Origin: Candidatus Kapaibacterium sp.
Lineage (GTDB): Bacteria; Bacteroidota; Ignavibacteria; Kapaibacteriales; HRBIN21
Assembly: GCA_025059875.1 (NCBI GenBank)
Contig: JANXCT010000003.1
Location: 130,176-194,175 of the forward strand
Direction of reading: 5' to 3'
DNA length: 64,000 nt
Part shown: positions 43,825-53,207 of the stretch, piece after piece
How positions within the stretch are numbered: position 1 is the stretch's first letter
Layout: every line of letters starts with the position of its first letter
The notes under the pieces: generated by a model
Databases searched by the model: none
What the model saw: only the letters and a program-made list of their open reading frames with translations
What the model was told of the DNA's origin: nothing
Program-made: the position numbers and the translations under genes

Positions 43825-44961
43825 ATGGAGCCATCTCTAAAAGACATCGTGCTGCAGACCGACCAGTCCAGGATGCAGGACCTCCTCCTGCGCTTCCACG
43901 AGCAGCTTGAAGCCGCCTACGAGCTCGTGGAGAACGTCCCTTTAAGCGCCTTTCCACGCCGCCCCCGACGCATCCTCGTGCTTGGAATGGGCGGATCAGC
44001 AATCGCGGCAGACTTACTGCGGACCTATGTCTCCTTTACCCCCGGTGCAGACCACCTGGACATCCGAGTCCACCGCAGCTACTCTCTGCCTTCGGGTCTG
44101 ATGGACCGCCAGACTCTGGTAATCGCCAGTAGCTACTCGGGAAACACTGAGGAGACACTCACCGCCTTCGAGTACGCACGACAGCGAAGCCCGTACGTCG
44201 CTTGTCTAACCAGCGGAGGACGGCTTCTGGAGCGTTGCCGCGAGCTCGGTCTTCCACATCTCCCACTTCCCCAAGGCTATCCCCCGCGCGGGACAGTAGG
44301 CTTCTCCTTCTTTGCCCTATTGCTCCTCTTCCTGCGTCTCGGCTACTTCCGTAAGGCTGTGCGACAACACACTGAAGCTGCATGGACAGCAACCCACCAG
44401 CGCCTCCAGGAGCTAGCAGCCGTCTACGGCAGCCTTGACCACTCCGACAATCCCACACTGCAGCTTGCCCACCGGCTCACCGACAAGGTACCCATCATCT
44501 ATGCCTCCGACCGGATGGAGGCCGTTGGCCTCCGCTGGCGCCAGCAGCTCCACGAGAACGCCAAACACATCGCTTTCGGGAACGTCGTGCCGGAAATGAA
44601 CCACAACGAAATCTGTGGATGGCTCTTCCCGACCGAATTCTCTCCGCGGCAAGTCCATTTCCTCTGGCTCTACGATCCTGAGGACCACCCTAGGGTTCAG
44701 CTGCGCATCCGCCACACGCCACAGCTCCTAGCCCCGCGAGTGCCGCTGGAATCCCACACTCCCTTCTGCCCGACCGAGCCGCACTTTCTTACCCGGCTCT
44801 TTTCCCTCCTGTACTTCGGGGACTGGCTCAGCTACTGGCTAGCCATCCTCCACCACACGGATCCAATGCCTGTACCACCCATCGAGGAGCTGAAACGGCG
44901 TCTAGCAGCATACCCCTACGAGCCAGCAGCCACTGCGCTTCCTATGGCTTCCCCCTCGTAG
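43825..44961 (+). CDS. Bifunctional phosphoglucose/phosphomannose isomerase
   Basis: SIS-domain isomerase of the archaeal/Bacteroidota-type PGI/PMI family, interconverting fructose-6-phosphate with glucose-6- and mannose-6-phosphate. The 378 residues carry RRILVLGMGGSAIAADLL, LVIASSYSGNTEETLTAFEY, SGGRLLERC, YPPRGTVGFSFFALL and the active-site NVVPEMNHNEICGW. It links glycolysis to GDP-mannose and glycan precursors and could feed the sugar genes elsewhere in the window. It is 18 nt after the acyl-CoA dehydrogenase, probably in the same transcript, and ends 3 nt before the opposing tRNA-His. Confidence 0.93.
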   Translation: MEPSLKDIVLQTDQSRMQDLLLRFHEQLEAAYELVENVPLSAFPRRPRRILVLGMGGSAIAADLLRTYVSFTPGADHLDIRVHRSYSLPSGLMDRQTLVIASSYSGNTEETLTAFEYARQRSPYVACLTSGGRLLERCRELGLPHLPLPQGYPPRGTVGFSFFALLLLFLRLGYFRKAVRQHTEAAWTATHQRLQELAAVYGSLDHSDNPTLQLAHRLTDKVPIIYASDRMEAVGLRWRQQLHENAKHIAFGNVVPEMNHNEICGWLFPTEFSPRQVHFLWLYDPEDHPRVQLRIRHTPQLLAPRVPLESHTPFCPTEPHFLTRLFSLLYFGDWLSYWLAILHHTDPMPVPPIEELKRRLAAYPYEPAATALPMASPS

Positions 44962-44964
44962 CTG

Positions 44965-45040
44965 GGCGGGCGATGGGATTTGAACCCACGACCCCCAGGG
45001 CCACAACCTGGTGCTCTCACCGGGCTGAGCTACGCCCGCC
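44965..45040 (-). tRNA. tRNA-His (GTG)
   Basis: Cloverleaf on the minus strand. It has an extra 5' G (G-1) facing discriminator C73, acceptor GCGGGCG/CGCCCGC, D-arm GCTC/GAGC, anticodon stem CCAGG/CCTGG with loop TTGTGGC (anticodon GTG), and T-arm GTGGG/CCCAT with TTCAAAT. The CCA end is not encoded. The G-1:C73 pair is the identity element of tRNA-His. Confidence 0.96.
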
Positions 45041-45053
45041 GCGATGGCAATTA

Positions 45054-45061
45054 CAAAATTA
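45054..45061 (-). promoter_or_regulatory. -7 promoter element of tRNA-His (TAATTTTG)
   Basis: Minus-strand TAATTTTG ends 13 nt upstream of the tRNA 5' end, giving a precursor leader of only a few bases. Confidence 0.65.
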
Positions 45062-45162
45062 AAGAGACGCACCCATCAGGCCGAGGACAACAGCCTGTAA
45101 CTAAAGCACCTTAAAGTGGTTTATTGGCCCAGGTGCAACAAGCCTACCGAGGGCTCACTCAC

Positions 45163-46089
45163 ATGCGAACGTGGAAGTTCGCTACTGCAGCGCTCGCCGT
45201 AGTACTACTCTCTGCCTGTGTAAAGCATCCCTCCGAACCTAAAGAACCCCCACCCTCAAGCCACCCCGACTCTTGCTGCAACACCCTCCTCATCGTGCTG
45301 CCCTACGATTCTGCCTCGGGTACCCCTGTGGTAGGAGCAAGCGTGCGAGTCCAGCAAGATCAAGGGAGTTACAACAAGACGAAGGTAACGCAACAGGACG
45401 GTGCGAGCTTTTCAGGGCTTTGCCCTGGAACTTACATCGTGCATATCTCCCACGAGCACTGCTCTGTCCGAGAACTGAGCGTCGAGTTGGGGTGCGAGGA
45501 CACTGTAAAGCTCTGCATCCCATTGGACTGCGGAGAAGAGCGCGACTCCGATACCTGCTGCCGCGGCGTCATCACCGTCCGCGTCTACGATAGCCTCCAA
45601 GCAAAGCCACTACAGGCCGCAGTAGTCTGCCTCTGGAAGCAGGGGAAACTTGTAGAGACACAGCCCGCACATGACGGATCAGCTGCATTTGACAGCCTCT
45701 GCGAAGGCGAATATGTCGTAGAGGTCACAGCAGAGGGGTACCGGTCACGAGAGGTTCGTATCCACCTGCCCTGCAACGACCATGTGGAAATCTGGGTTGG
45801 CCTCCTCCCGAAACACCAGGAGTGCTGTGAGGGGATGGTAGCTGTCATCGTACAGGACTCTACCCGTGTCCAGCGGATACAGGGAGCTCAAGTTCGGTTG
45901 TGGCAGAATGGAAGGTTGCTCACTCAGCAAGGGACAGACGCGGACGGCGTCGCGCGCTTCACACGCTTGTGTCAAGGCCCATATGGAATCAGCGTCCATG
46001 CCGATGGGTACTGGCCGCGGGAACTGGAGTTCTCTCTGGGATGCAACCAGGCGATAGAGCACTGCGTTTCGCTTTCGCGGCGCCCATAA
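45163..46089 (+). CDS. Lipoprotein with three cysteine-rich carboxypeptidase-regulatory-like repeats
   Basis: The 308-residue lipoprotein has signal and lipobox LLSAC with Cys at 19. A Pro/Ser linker leads to three tandem domains of about 85 residues resembling CarboxypepD_reg/PEGA beta-sandwiches. Each unit starts with a Cys pair (DSCCNTLL, DTCCRGVITV, QECCEGMVAV), then has a PVVGASVRV/LQAAVVCLW/IQGAQVRLW strand. Next comes GLCPGTYIVHISHE, SLCEGEYVVEVTAEGY or RLCQGPYGISVHADGY, then LGCEDT, LPCNDH or LGCNQA. The four cysteines at the same positions suggest a conserved disulfide pattern. Function unknown; a surface or periplasmic scaffold is possible. The start is ATG 45163, since a TTG at 45124 lacks a signal peptide. 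Confidence 0.8.
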   Translation: MRTWKFATAALAVVLLSACVKHPSEPKEPPPSSHPDSCCNTLLIVLPYDSASGTPVVGASVRVQQDQGSYNKTKVTQQDGASFSGLCPGTYIVHISHEHCSVRELSVELGCEDTVKLCIPLDCGEERDSDTCCRGVITVRVYDSLQAKPLQAAVVCLWKQGKLVETQPAHDGSAAFDSLCEGEYVVEVTAEGYRSREVRIHLPCNDHVEIWVGLLPKHQECCEGMVAVIVQDSTRVQRIQGAQVRLWQNGRLLTQQGTDADGVARFTRLCQGPYGISVHADGYWPRELEFSLGCNQAIEHCVSLSRRP

Positions 46090-46091
46090 GG

Positions 46092-46173
46092 CAAACACTC
46101 TTGGGCAGAGATTGGCTCTAAACCCCCAATGCTGCCTGCCGTTGGCCTCCGAAAGGCCACCGAAGAGTGTTTC
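46092..46173 (+). ncRNA. Candidate three-way-junction RNA structure between lipoprotein and rhodanese genes
   Basis: Outer stem AAACACTCTT (46093-46102) pairs with AAGAGTGTTT (46163-46172), ten perfect pairs. A second arm is GGCAG (46104-46108) with CTGCC (46132-46136), continued by ATTGG (46111-46115) with CCAAT (46126-46130). A third arm is TGGCCT (46143-46148) with AGGCCA (46154-46159) and a five-base loop. No U-run follows. It does not match riboswitch classes I know. The remaining gap to 46263 contains only the rhodanese ribosome-binding site (GAGGTG, 46250-46255). Confidence 0.4.
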
Positions 46174-46263
46174 GCGACCGCAACCAAGTCGCTAGGTCTC
46201 ACACTGCACGCTGACCTCGCTCGTCCTTTGCTCCTGGTTCCGACAGACAGTGAGGTGCTCACG

Positions 46264-46668
46264 ATGATGATGTGGTCATTGCTGCTGATTGCCATGGGGT
46301 GGAGTATGGCTTGTGCTCAGCAGAGCGGTATTCCGACGGTGTCGCCAGAGGAGGTTTTCCGGCGATTGAAGGATACTAGCATCGTCGTGCTAGATGTGCG
46401 GACACCTGCGGAGTTCGCTGAGGGACATATCCCAGGGGCACGGCTGATTCCCGTGCAGGAGTTGGAGCAGCGGCTGCGGGAGCTAGAACCCGTGCGGAAC
46501 AAGACTGTGATCGCTTATTGCCGGAGTGGGGGACGGAGTGCTTACGCTACACAGCTCCTCCAACGCCACGGCTTCAAGGTCTTCAGCATGCGCGGTGGTA
46601 TCTTAGAGTGGCAGCGCCAGAAGTATCCGACTGCTACGCCGCAGTCGCCTCCTCGGCGGATTCAGTAA
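46264..46668 (+). CDS. Exported single-domain rhodanese
   Basis: The 134-residue protein starts with a signal-like stretch (MMMWSLLLIAMGWSMACAQQ) and is probably periplasmic. The rhodanese fold is complete: VSPEEVFRRLKDTSIVVLDV, RTPAEFAEGHIPGARLIPV, and active-site Cys in VIAYCRSGGRSAYATQLL, followed by FKVFSMRGGILEWQRQ. It could transfer sulfane sulfur or act in thiol chemistry. Being beside a lipoprotein with twelve patterned cysteines is suggestive but unproven. The start is chosen for GAGGTG eight bases upstream; the longer frame to 46129 crosses the stem-loop element. The amidase gene starts 4 nt after its stop. Confidence 0.86.
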   Translation: MMMWSLLLIAMGWSMACAQQSGIPTVSPEEVFRRLKDTSIVVLDVRTPAEFAEGHIPGARLIPVQELEQRLRELEPVRNKTVIAYCRSGGRSAYATQLLQRHGFKVFSMRGGILEWQRQKYPTATPQSPPRRIQ

Positions 46669-46672
46669 TGGG

Positions 46673-48346
46673 ATGTCCTGCCGCTGGTGCTGGTGCTTAC
46701 TGCTGGTCGCCGGGACCGGAGCTTTCGCTCAGCAAGTCCTAAGAGTCATTACCCCAGAAGGGCGGGAGCGGTATCTTGCTCTGAGGGCCATTGGTGGGTA
46801 CAGCGCCGCTGGGCTCCGCGACATAGCTAAGCACCTGTGGCACGCACAAGCTCGTCTGCTCCACCAAGGCACTACGCTCCAGGTACCAGAGGGTACCCTC
46901 TGGGCTGCGCCTCAGAGTTTCTTCCTGCGGTGGCGGACTGCTGATGGTGAAGGTACCCTGCAACTTCCGGTACCCGTCCGGTCGGACGGCTCTCAGCTCT
47001 TCATCCCTCTTCCTAGCGTAGCCGAAGCTCTCTCGATTCTGTGGAACGCGAAGGTAGAGTGGATCTCGCCAACGGAGCTACGTCTGCAGCGTCTCGCAGC
47101 GAACCCATCATCTGCTGCCCGCACGACATCACCCAGAGCCCATTCCCCAACCCCCCAGATCTCCCCTCTCCCGATACCGCCAGACACAAGCCTTGCTCCA
47201 TCACCCCGCTTACCGCTTCGTAAAGTGCCCGACTCCACAGCTCCCTGGGAGCGCTTCCGGAACTGGCTCGCAACCCTTGGTTCCAGCTTCGCTGCTGCGC
47301 CCACGGCCATCACACGGATAATCGCTGAGCGGCATGGTGATACGCTGACTGTCCGCTTCAGCGCTAACGCTACAATCCAACGCTACCAGCGCCCAGAGTG
47401 GCAGGGACGCGAGGTCGTCTTCCGCATCCCAGAAGTACTCCATGCAGCCGACACACTGCCACGCCAGGCTGGGATTGAGGAGCTGCGAGCCGAACGAATC
47501 CGAGACATCATGGTCTACCGCCTCCGACTGTCGTCTCCGATCCGGGAATGCTCAGCGCAGCGGGAGGGCCCGCAGACGGTACGCCTCTCTATCCTGCTTC
47601 TCCGCGAGCAGCGGGATGCCCGCTCCGCTGAAGTCAAGCGCTGGGACTTAGACGTCATCGTCATCGATCCCGGGCACGGAGGCAAGGACTACGGGGCCAT
47701 TGGAGTTCGAGGCTATGCAGAGAAGAACATCACTCTGCGCGTCGCCCTCAAGCTGCAGCAGCTCTTGAAGCGGAAGATGCCGAAAGTCCGCGTCGTCCTG
47801 ACCCGCTCCGACGACCGTTTCGTCCCGCTCTACCGCCGCGGGCAGATTGCTAACGAGCACCGAGGCAAGGTCTTCGTCAGCCTCCACTGCAATGCAGCCC
47901 CAGAGAAGCCGCACTCAGCCAGCGGAATTGAGACCTATGTTCTGCGCCCCGGTCGGACACCCGAGGCAATTCGAGTCGCCGAGCGGGAAAACGCCGTGAT
48001 CCGACTGGAAGCTGACCCGCAGCGGTACGAAGGGTTGCTGGAAGAGCAACATATCCTTGCCACACTGGCGCAGAGCGCCTTCATGCGGCTCAGCGACCGA
48101 CTGGCTGCCCTTATCCAACAGGAACTTGTCGCAGCCACTGGGCTCCCCAACCGTGGCATTGGCCAGGCAGGCTTCTACGTGCTCCTCGGGGCCTCTATGC
48201 CGGCCGTCTTGGTGGAGATGGGATTCCTCTCAAACCCCAGAGAGGAACGCTTCCTCGCCTCCGAGGTAGGTCAGTGGAAGCTTGCTCGCGGGTTAGCAGC
48301 AGCCCTCTTCAAGTACGCCGCCGAGTATACGGCCCTTCTCGACTGA
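46673..48346 (+). CDS. N-acetylmuramoyl-L-alanine amidase (Amidase_3)
   Basis: Zinc hydrolase cutting the amide between muramic acid and the stem peptide during cell separation. The 557 residues include a signal peptide (CLLLVAGTGAFAQ). An N-terminal beta region (about 25-140) resembles copper-amine-oxidase/AMIN-type domains. A Pro/Ser linker and a second beta region (about 220-310) follow. The catalytic domain has VIVIDPGHGGKDYGAIG (Zn His), GYAEKNITLRVALKLQQ (Zn Glu), VFVSLHCNAAPEKP (Zn His) and AVLVEMGFLSNPREERF (catalytic Glu). All active-site residues are present. It is likely in one unit with the rhodanese gene and converges on uvrA with a 7-nt gap. Confidence 0.92.
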   Translation: MSCRWCWCLLLVAGTGAFAQQVLRVITPEGRERYLALRAIGGYSAAGLRDIAKHLWHAQARLLHQGTTLQVPEGTLWAAPQSFFLRWRTADGEGTLQLPVPVRSDGSQLFIPLPSVAEALSILWNAKVEWISPTELRLQRLAANPSSAARTTSPRAHSPTPQISPLPIPPDTSLAPSPRLPLRKVPDSTAPWERFRNWLATLGSSFAAAPTAITRIIAERHGDTLTVRFSANATIQRYQRPEWQGREVVFRIPEVLHAADTLPRQAGIEELRAERIRDIMVYRLRLSSPIRECSAQREGPQTVRLSILLLREQRDARSAEVKRWDLDVIVIDPGHGGKDYGAIGVRGYAEKNITLRVALKLQQLLKRKMPKVRVVLTRSDDRFVPLYRRGQIANEHRGKVFVSLHCNAAPEKPHSASGIETYVLRPGRTPEAIRVAERENAVIRLEADPQRYEGLLEEQHILATLAQSAFMRLSDRLAALIQQELVAATGLPNRGIGQAGFYVLLGASMPAVLVEMGFLSNPREERFLASEVGQWKLARGLAAALFKYAAEYTALLD

Positions 48347-48353
48347 AGTAGCT

Positions 48354-51227
48354 TCACCGCGTGTAGCGCTGCAGCACATACCGAAGGAAGTGACCAGTGT
48401 AGCTAGCTGGGTTCTCAGCAACCATCTCCGGAGTCCCTTCAGCCACGACATAACCGCCCGCGGTGCCTCCTTCGGGGCCAAGGTCAATGACCCAGTCAGC
48501 ACACTTGATAACCTCCAAGTTATGCTCAATCACGATGACTGTGTTACCCTGGTCCACCAGTCGCCAGAGGAGCTGGAGCAAGCAGCGGATATCTTCAAAG
48601 TGGAGTCCCGTCGTCGGCTCGTCGAGGATATACAGCATCCGTGTGCCGCCCTTGACGAGCTCGCGGGCCAGCTTGATGCGCTGCGCTTCCCCGCCAGAGA
48701 GTGTAGGAGCGGGCTGACCTAGACGGATATATCCCAGGCCAACCTCTGCCAAGACTGTAAGACGGCGAGCAACATGTGGAATGTCCGCGAAGAACTCGCA
48801 GGCCTCCTCGACGGTCATATCCAGCACATCGGCAATGCTCTTGCCCCGGTAGCGCACAGCCAACGTCTCAGCGTTGTACCGGCGCCCGCTACACGCGTCA
48901 CACTCCACGTAAACCTCCGGAAGGAAGGCCATCTCAATCCGCCGAACCCCTGCACCTTCACACTCTTCGCACCGCCCCCCCGGGACATTGAAGGAGAAGC
49001 GCCCCGGACGATATCCACGAGCCCGAGCCTCCGGTAGGAGAGCATAGAACTGCCGAATCGGATCGAAGACCCCTGTGTACGTAGCTGGATTCGACCGCGG
49101 GGTGCGTCCAATGGGACTCTGGTCCACAGCCACGACGCCTCGGAGATGCTCCACCCCATGGAGCGCCCGGTACGGCAACGGCACCCGCGGGCTCCGGTAG
49201 AAGTGCCGCATAAGTGCCGGGTAGAGCGTGTCCATAACTAGGCTGGACTTGCCCGACCCCGACACCCCCGTTACGCAGATGAGGGTCCCCAGCGGAAAGC
49301 GAACGGTTAGGTCCTTGAGGTTGTGGCCGGTGGCTCCTTCCAGCACCAGCGCTGCACCGCTGCCGCGGCGCCGGTGTTGAGGGATAGGGATCTCCCGCTC
49401 TCCGGTGAGGTACTGGGCCGTCAGAGACCGCTGGCGTACCTCCTCCGGAAGGTCGCGAATCTTGTCCGGCGGAGCTACGAATACCACCTCACCCCCATGG
49501 ATGCCGGCTCCAGGACCAATGTCGACGATGAGGTCTGCAGCCTCCATCATATCGCGGTCGTGCTCCACGACGACGACCGTGCTGTCCATATCTCGCAACT
49601 TCCGCAGTGCTGCGATGAGGCGATGGTTGTCTCGCGGATGCAGCCCAATGCTCGGCTCGTCCAAGATGTAGAGCACCCCAACCAGTTGTGAACCCAACTG
49701 GGCCGCTAGTCGAATCCGCTGCGCCTCGCCCCCCGCCAGGGTATGCGCTGGACGGTTGAGCTGCAAGTACCCTACTCCGACCTCCTGGAGGAACTCCAGC
49801 CGCCGCATGAGTTCCTGCAGGATCACCGTAGCTATCCGCCGCATGCGCTCCGGCAGCCGCTCTGGCAAATCTCGGAGCCACTCATACGCTTGGTCAATAG
49901 AGAGTGCCGTCACCTCGGCGATGTTCTTACCGTCCACACGGACGGAGAGAAACTCCTGCCGCAGCCGTCCACCTTGGCATGTTGGGCACATAACAGGGCG
50001 CATTAAGGACTCCAGCCAACCCTTCACGGCAGGCGGACCCTGCTCGTAGTAGTGCCGCAGCAAGGGGATAAGACCGGGAAACGTCACCGCCGCATCCCCC
50101 CAACCAGCCCGAAGCGTCACCTTCTGCTCTGACCCCCAGAACAGCTCATCGCGCATCGCCTCTGGAAGCTCTGCAAAAGGGGTTCGCGGGTCAACCCCCC
50201 ATCGTTCCGCGAGCGCCTCGACAGAGCGCCAGAGCATTCCCCATGCTCGATCCTTCGGCAACGTCAGAGCTCCGTCGAAGAGCGGCCGGTCTGGACGAGC
50301 AACGAGAGTTTCGGGCAAGAAGTCCATGATCTGCCCGAGTCCTTGGCACGTTGGGCAGGCACCGTAAGGGGAGTTGAAGGAAAAGCTATTCGGCGCCAAC
50401 TCCTGGTATGCCCGTCCGCATTGCGGACACATCCGCTGTGTGCTCACAAGCCAAGGACGCCACTGGTGAGCCTCCTCCACGAGGACGAGCGCTGTCTGCT
50501 GTCCAAGCTGTAGAGCCAACTCCAGGGAGCTGACCAACCGCTCCTGAGTGCCCGGAGCAGCAACGCATCGGTCGACTACTACCTCGATGTCATGCGTGCG
50601 GTAACGGCTCACCTGGAAGCCCGGCTCCAATTCGTGGAACTCCCCATCCACCCGCACGTACAAAAATCCCTGCTTCCGGAGCTGCTCGAAGAGCTCGCGG
50701 TAATGCCCTTTGCGCCCTCGGACAACCGGTGCGAGGATTTGGAACCGAGTACCCTGAGGCAACCCTAGCAGCTGTCCAACGATGTGGTCCAGGCTCTGCG
50801 CCTCGACGGGAATGCCACATTCCACGCAGAACTGCTGCCCGATGCGAGCGAAGAGGAGGCGGAGGTAGTCGTACACTTGGGCTAACGTACCAACTGTCGA
50901 GCGCAGGGAATGGCCAGTGGTCTTCTGCTCAATCGCAATTGCTGGCGCTAGCCCCTCGATGGCGTCTACCTCTGGCTTGGGCATGACCTGGAGGAACTGG
51001 CGGGCGTATGCCGAAAGGCATTCTACGTACCGCCGCTGCCCTTCGGCGTAGAGCGTGTCAAAGGCCAGCGACGACTTGCCTGACCCGGAGACGCCCGTAA
51101 TCACGATCAGCTTGCCATGCGGCAGCTCCAAAGAGAGATTCCGCAGGTTGTGCTGCCGGGCCCCGCGGATTCGGATTGTTCGGGCTTCATCTACTGCGAC
51201 GCCAGACATCTCTTCCACCAAGGCCAT
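48354..51227 (-). CDS. uvrA: Excinuclease ABC subunit A
   Basis: Damage-sensing ATPase of nucleotide excision repair. The 957 residues contain two ABC modules: Walker [21 protein letters not shown] near 45 and [20 protein letters not shown] near 650. Signatures are [20 protein letters not shown] and [20 protein letters not shown], and the matching Walker B segments are [16 protein letters not shown] and [16 protein letters not shown]. Zinc modules show [10 protein letters not shown] with CPTCQGLG and CEECEGAG with CDACSG. Normal length, no defects. It starts 34 nt after a -7 octamer and is divergent from nnr. uvrB and uvrC are not in the window. Confidence 0.97.
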   Translation of the reverse strand: MALVEEMSGVAVDEARTIRIRGARQHNLRNLSLELPHGKLIVITGVSGSGKSSLAFDTLYAEGQRRYVECLSAYARQFLQVMPKPEVDAIEGLAPAIAIEQKTTGHSLRSTVGTLAQVYDYLRLLFARIGQQFCVECGIPVEAQSLDHIVGQLLGLPQGTRFQILAPVVRGRKGHYRELFEQLRKQGFLYVRVDGEFHELEPGFQVSRYRTHDIEVVVDRCVAAPGTQERLVSSLELALQLGQQTALVLVEEAHQWRPWLVSTQRMCPQCGRAYQELAPNSFSFNSPYGACPTCQGLGQIMDFLPETLVARPDRPLFDGALTLPKDRAWGMLWRSVEALAERWGVDPRTPFAELPEAMRDELFWGSEQKVTLRAGWGDAAVTFPGLIPLLRHYYEQGPPAVKGWLESLMRPVMCPTCQGGRLRQEFLSVRVDGKNIAEVTALSIDQAYEWLRDLPERLPERMRRIATVILQELMRRLEFLQEVGVGYLQLNRPAHTLAGGEAQRIRLAAQLGSQLVGVLYILDEPSIGLHPRDNHRLIAALRKLRDMDSTVVVVEHDRDMMEAADLIVDIGPGAGIHGGEVVFVAPPDKIRDLPEEVRQRSLTAQYLTGEREIPIPQHRRRGSGAALVLEGATGHNLKDLTVRFPLGTLICVTGVSGSGKSSLVMDTLYPALMRHFYRSPRVPLPYRALHGVEHLRGVVAVDQSPIGRTPRSNPATYTGVFDPIRQFYALLPEARARGYRPGRFSFNVPGGRCEECEGAGVRRIEMAFLPEVYVECDACSGRRYNAETLAVRYRGKSIADVLDMTVEEACEFFADIPHVARRLTVLAEVGLGYIRLGQPAPTLSGGEAQRIKLARELVKGGTRMLYILDEPTTGLHFEDIRCLLQLLWRLVDQGNTVIVIEHNLEVIKCADWVIDLGPEGGTAGGYVVAEGTPEMVAENPASYTGHFLRYVLQRYTR

Positions 51228-51260
51228 GTTAGCAGGCCCTTCCTAGGGCGCCAAAGCAGG

Positions 51261-51268
51261 CAAAGATA
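51261..51268 (-). promoter_or_regulatory. -7 promoter element of uvrA (TATCTTTG)
   Basis: Minus-strand TATCTTTG lies 34 nt upstream of the uvrA ATG and only 10 nt from the divergent nnr element, so the two promoters overlap. Confidence 0.5.
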
Positions 51269-51278
51269 GGGGCGGCCA

Positions 51279-51286
51279 TAATTTTG
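51279..51286 (+). promoter_or_regulatory. -7 promoter element of the nnr-vanZ-tgt run (TAATTTTG)
   Basis: TAATTTTG lies 20 nt before ATG 51307. The in-frame TTG at 51292 would fall at the transcription start and is not used. Confidence 0.6.
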
Positions 51287-51306
51287 CGGCATTGTCGAGG
51301 CTCACC

Positions 51307-52827
51307 ATGAAGCCAGTGCTTACTCCGGAGCAGATGCGGCAGGCCGATATGGCAGCCAAAGACCGAGGGATCCCTCCACTGCTCCTCATGGAGAACGCTG
51401 CCCGCTCGGCCTCGGAGATCCTAGAGCGTTGGTGGACACCGAGAACAGGCTCCCCTCCGTCTGCCCTCATTGCTTGCGGCAGTGGCAACAACGGTGGGGA
51501 TGGCTTTGCGCTGGCTCGGCATCTCCTCTGTCGCGGCTGGCGCGTAACAGTGTGGTGGACCGGCTCACCGGATCGGATGTCTCCAGAGACAGCCACGAAC
51601 TTCCAAGCCCTGCGGGGACTGCGAGTCCCGATGCTCTACATCCCACCAGGCCAACTACCCCCTCCTCCCCCACCAGTGGACATCGTAGTAGACGCACTCC
51701 TCGGTGTCGGGGCACGTCTACCACTCCGGGAGGAGCTCCGTGCCATCATTCGCGCACTCCGGACATTGCCAGCACGGCACGTTGCTCTGGATATCCCAAC
51801 AGGCGTAGAAGCGGAGACTGGAGACGCTGACCCTGAAGCCTTCCCAGCAGACCTCACCATTACGATGCTCGCACTCAAGACGGGGCTCCTCCTCAACGAT
51901 GGGCTTCGACTCTCAGGGCAACGGGAGATTGCCGGCCTTGGAGTCCCCGCAGACATTGCTGCCGAGTATGCTGATATCTGGGTACTGGAGGCCTCCGACA
52001 TCCAGCAGCGATTCCCGCCTCGGCATCGCATCAGCACGAAGTTTGACTACGGCCGCGTTGGCATCATCGCAGGCTCGGCGGCAATGGCAGGGGCGGCAGC
52101 GCTGGTAGCGAACGCTGCCATCCGCAGTGGGGCTGGACTGGTGTACCTCTACACTCCTGGCCGCATCCACAGCGCTGTACTGCCTGAGGTCATTGCCCGT
52201 CTTGTGCCTTCTACTCCTGACGGATGGCTGGCCCCGGAGGCACTGCCTCTGATTGCGGAACTCGTAGAGCGCGTAGATGTACTCGTCATCGGGCCAGGCC
52301 TCGGAGTCACGGCGCTTCCAACCATCTCCGAGCTCCTTGTCACTCTCCCGGAACGACTGCCCGTTGTGATTGACGCCGACGCGCTCCGAGCCATCCAGCC
52401 CGAACAGCGACTCCCTCACACGCGGATCCTCACGCCCCACATTGGCGAATTCGCCCGCATGACAGGGCAGCCTCGTGACCTAATCTCTCGCCGCGCTCCC
52501 TGGATAGCACGGGAGTGGGCACAGCGATGGGGCGCGGTTGTGCTCCTGAAACACGTCCCCACGGTCATCACTGATGGCCGAACCTCGTACTGGAATTGCG
52601 GCGGCAATCCTGGAATGGCAACCGCTGGCGCAGGCGATGTACTCGCTGGCATCATCGGCGCATTTTTGGCACGTGGCCTTCCACCGCTGGAGGCTGCAGC
52701 CTACGCTGCCTTTGTCCACAGCGCCGCCGGTGACCGCTTCGTCCAAACGGCCTCAGCGGAAAGTCTCACCGCCTCAGCACTCATAGAAGCCCTCCCTGCC
52801 GTTCTGCCGTACCCAACGATCCTATGA
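51307..52827 (+). CDS. nnr: Bifunctional NAD(P)H-hydrate epimerase / ADP-dependent dehydratase
   Basis: Repairs hydrated NAD(P)H: the N-terminal YjeF_N part epimerises, the C-terminal ribokinase-like part dehydrates using ADP. The 506 residues show LTPEQMRQADMAAKDRGIPP, LLLMENAARSASEIL, CGSGNNGGDGFALARHLL and VDIVVDALLGVGARLPL in the first half. ISTKFDYGRVGIIAGSAAMA, RSGAGLVYLYTPG, RILTPHIGEFARM and GGNPGMATAGAGDVLAGIIG are in the second. Both halves look intact. The stop overlaps the VanZ gene as ATGA. Confidence 0.95.
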   Translation: MKPVLTPEQMRQADMAAKDRGIPPLLLMENAARSASEILERWWTPRTGSPPSALIACGSGNNGGDGFALARHLLCRGWRVTVWWTGSPDRMSPETATNFQALRGLRVPMLYIPPGQLPPPPPPVDIVVDALLGVGARLPLREELRAIIRALRTLPARHVALDIPTGVEAETGDADPEAFPADLTITMLALKTGLLLNDGLRLSGQREIAGLGVPADIAAEYADIWVLEASDIQQRFPPRHRISTKFDYGRVGIIAGSAAMAGAAALVANAAIRSGAGLVYLYTPGRIHSAVLPEVIARLVPSTPDGWLAPEALPLIAELVERVDVLVIGPGLGVTALPTISELLVTLPERLPVVIDADALRAIQPEQRLPHTRILTPHIGEFARMTGQPRDLISRRAPWIAREWAQRWGAVVLLKHVPTVITDGRTSYWNCGGNPGMATAGAGDVLAGIIGAFLARGLPPLEAAAYAAFVHSAAGDRFVQTASAESLTASALIEALPAVLPYPTIL

Positions 52828-53207
52828 GACGCCTGCTTGCTACCACCCCTGCCCTGCTCTACGCTGGGCTTATCGCGTATGCTTCCCACATCCCCGGCCT
52901 CCAGCCCCTATTCACCTGGTCTTGGGGCGACAAGCTCACCCATGCCTTAGTCTACGCTGGCTTCGGGATGACTCTCGCGTTCGCGGTCACGGCACAACAC
53001 CAGCAGCCTTCTTTTGCTTCGATCGCGGTGTGGACACTCCTCCTCGGCGCCCTCTACGCGGCTAGCGATGAACTCCATCAACTCTTCGTCCCCAACCGCG
53101 TAGCAGATTTCCGCGATTGGCTAGCCGATGTCGTCGGGATCGGTGTCAGCCTACTGATAAGCCGTCCTCTCTTCCGATGGTGGCACCGGTGGCTCTGGAA
53201 AGGATGA
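52824..53207 (+). CDS. VanZ-family membrane protein
   Basis: The 127-residue protein has about four membrane segments. GDKLTHALVYAGFGMTLAFA and YAASDELHQLFVPNRVADFR with DWLADVVGIGV are the family signatures. VanZ itself confers low teicoplanin resistance; most homologues, including this one, have no established function. It is linked by 4-nt overlaps to nnr upstream and tgt downstream, which places it in the operon but tells nothing about its role. Confidence 0.87.
   Translation: MRRLLATTPALLYAGLIAYASHIPGLQPLFTWSWGDKLTHALVYAGFGMTLAFAVTAQHQQPSFASIAVWTLLLGALYAASDELHQLFVPNRVADFRDWLADVVGIGVSLLISRPLFRWWHRWLWKG

Noticed and set aside
51241-51306. preQ1 or other riboswitch ahead of the run containing tgt
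   Set aside because: The leader after the -7 octamer is only about 20 nt, too short for an aptamer.
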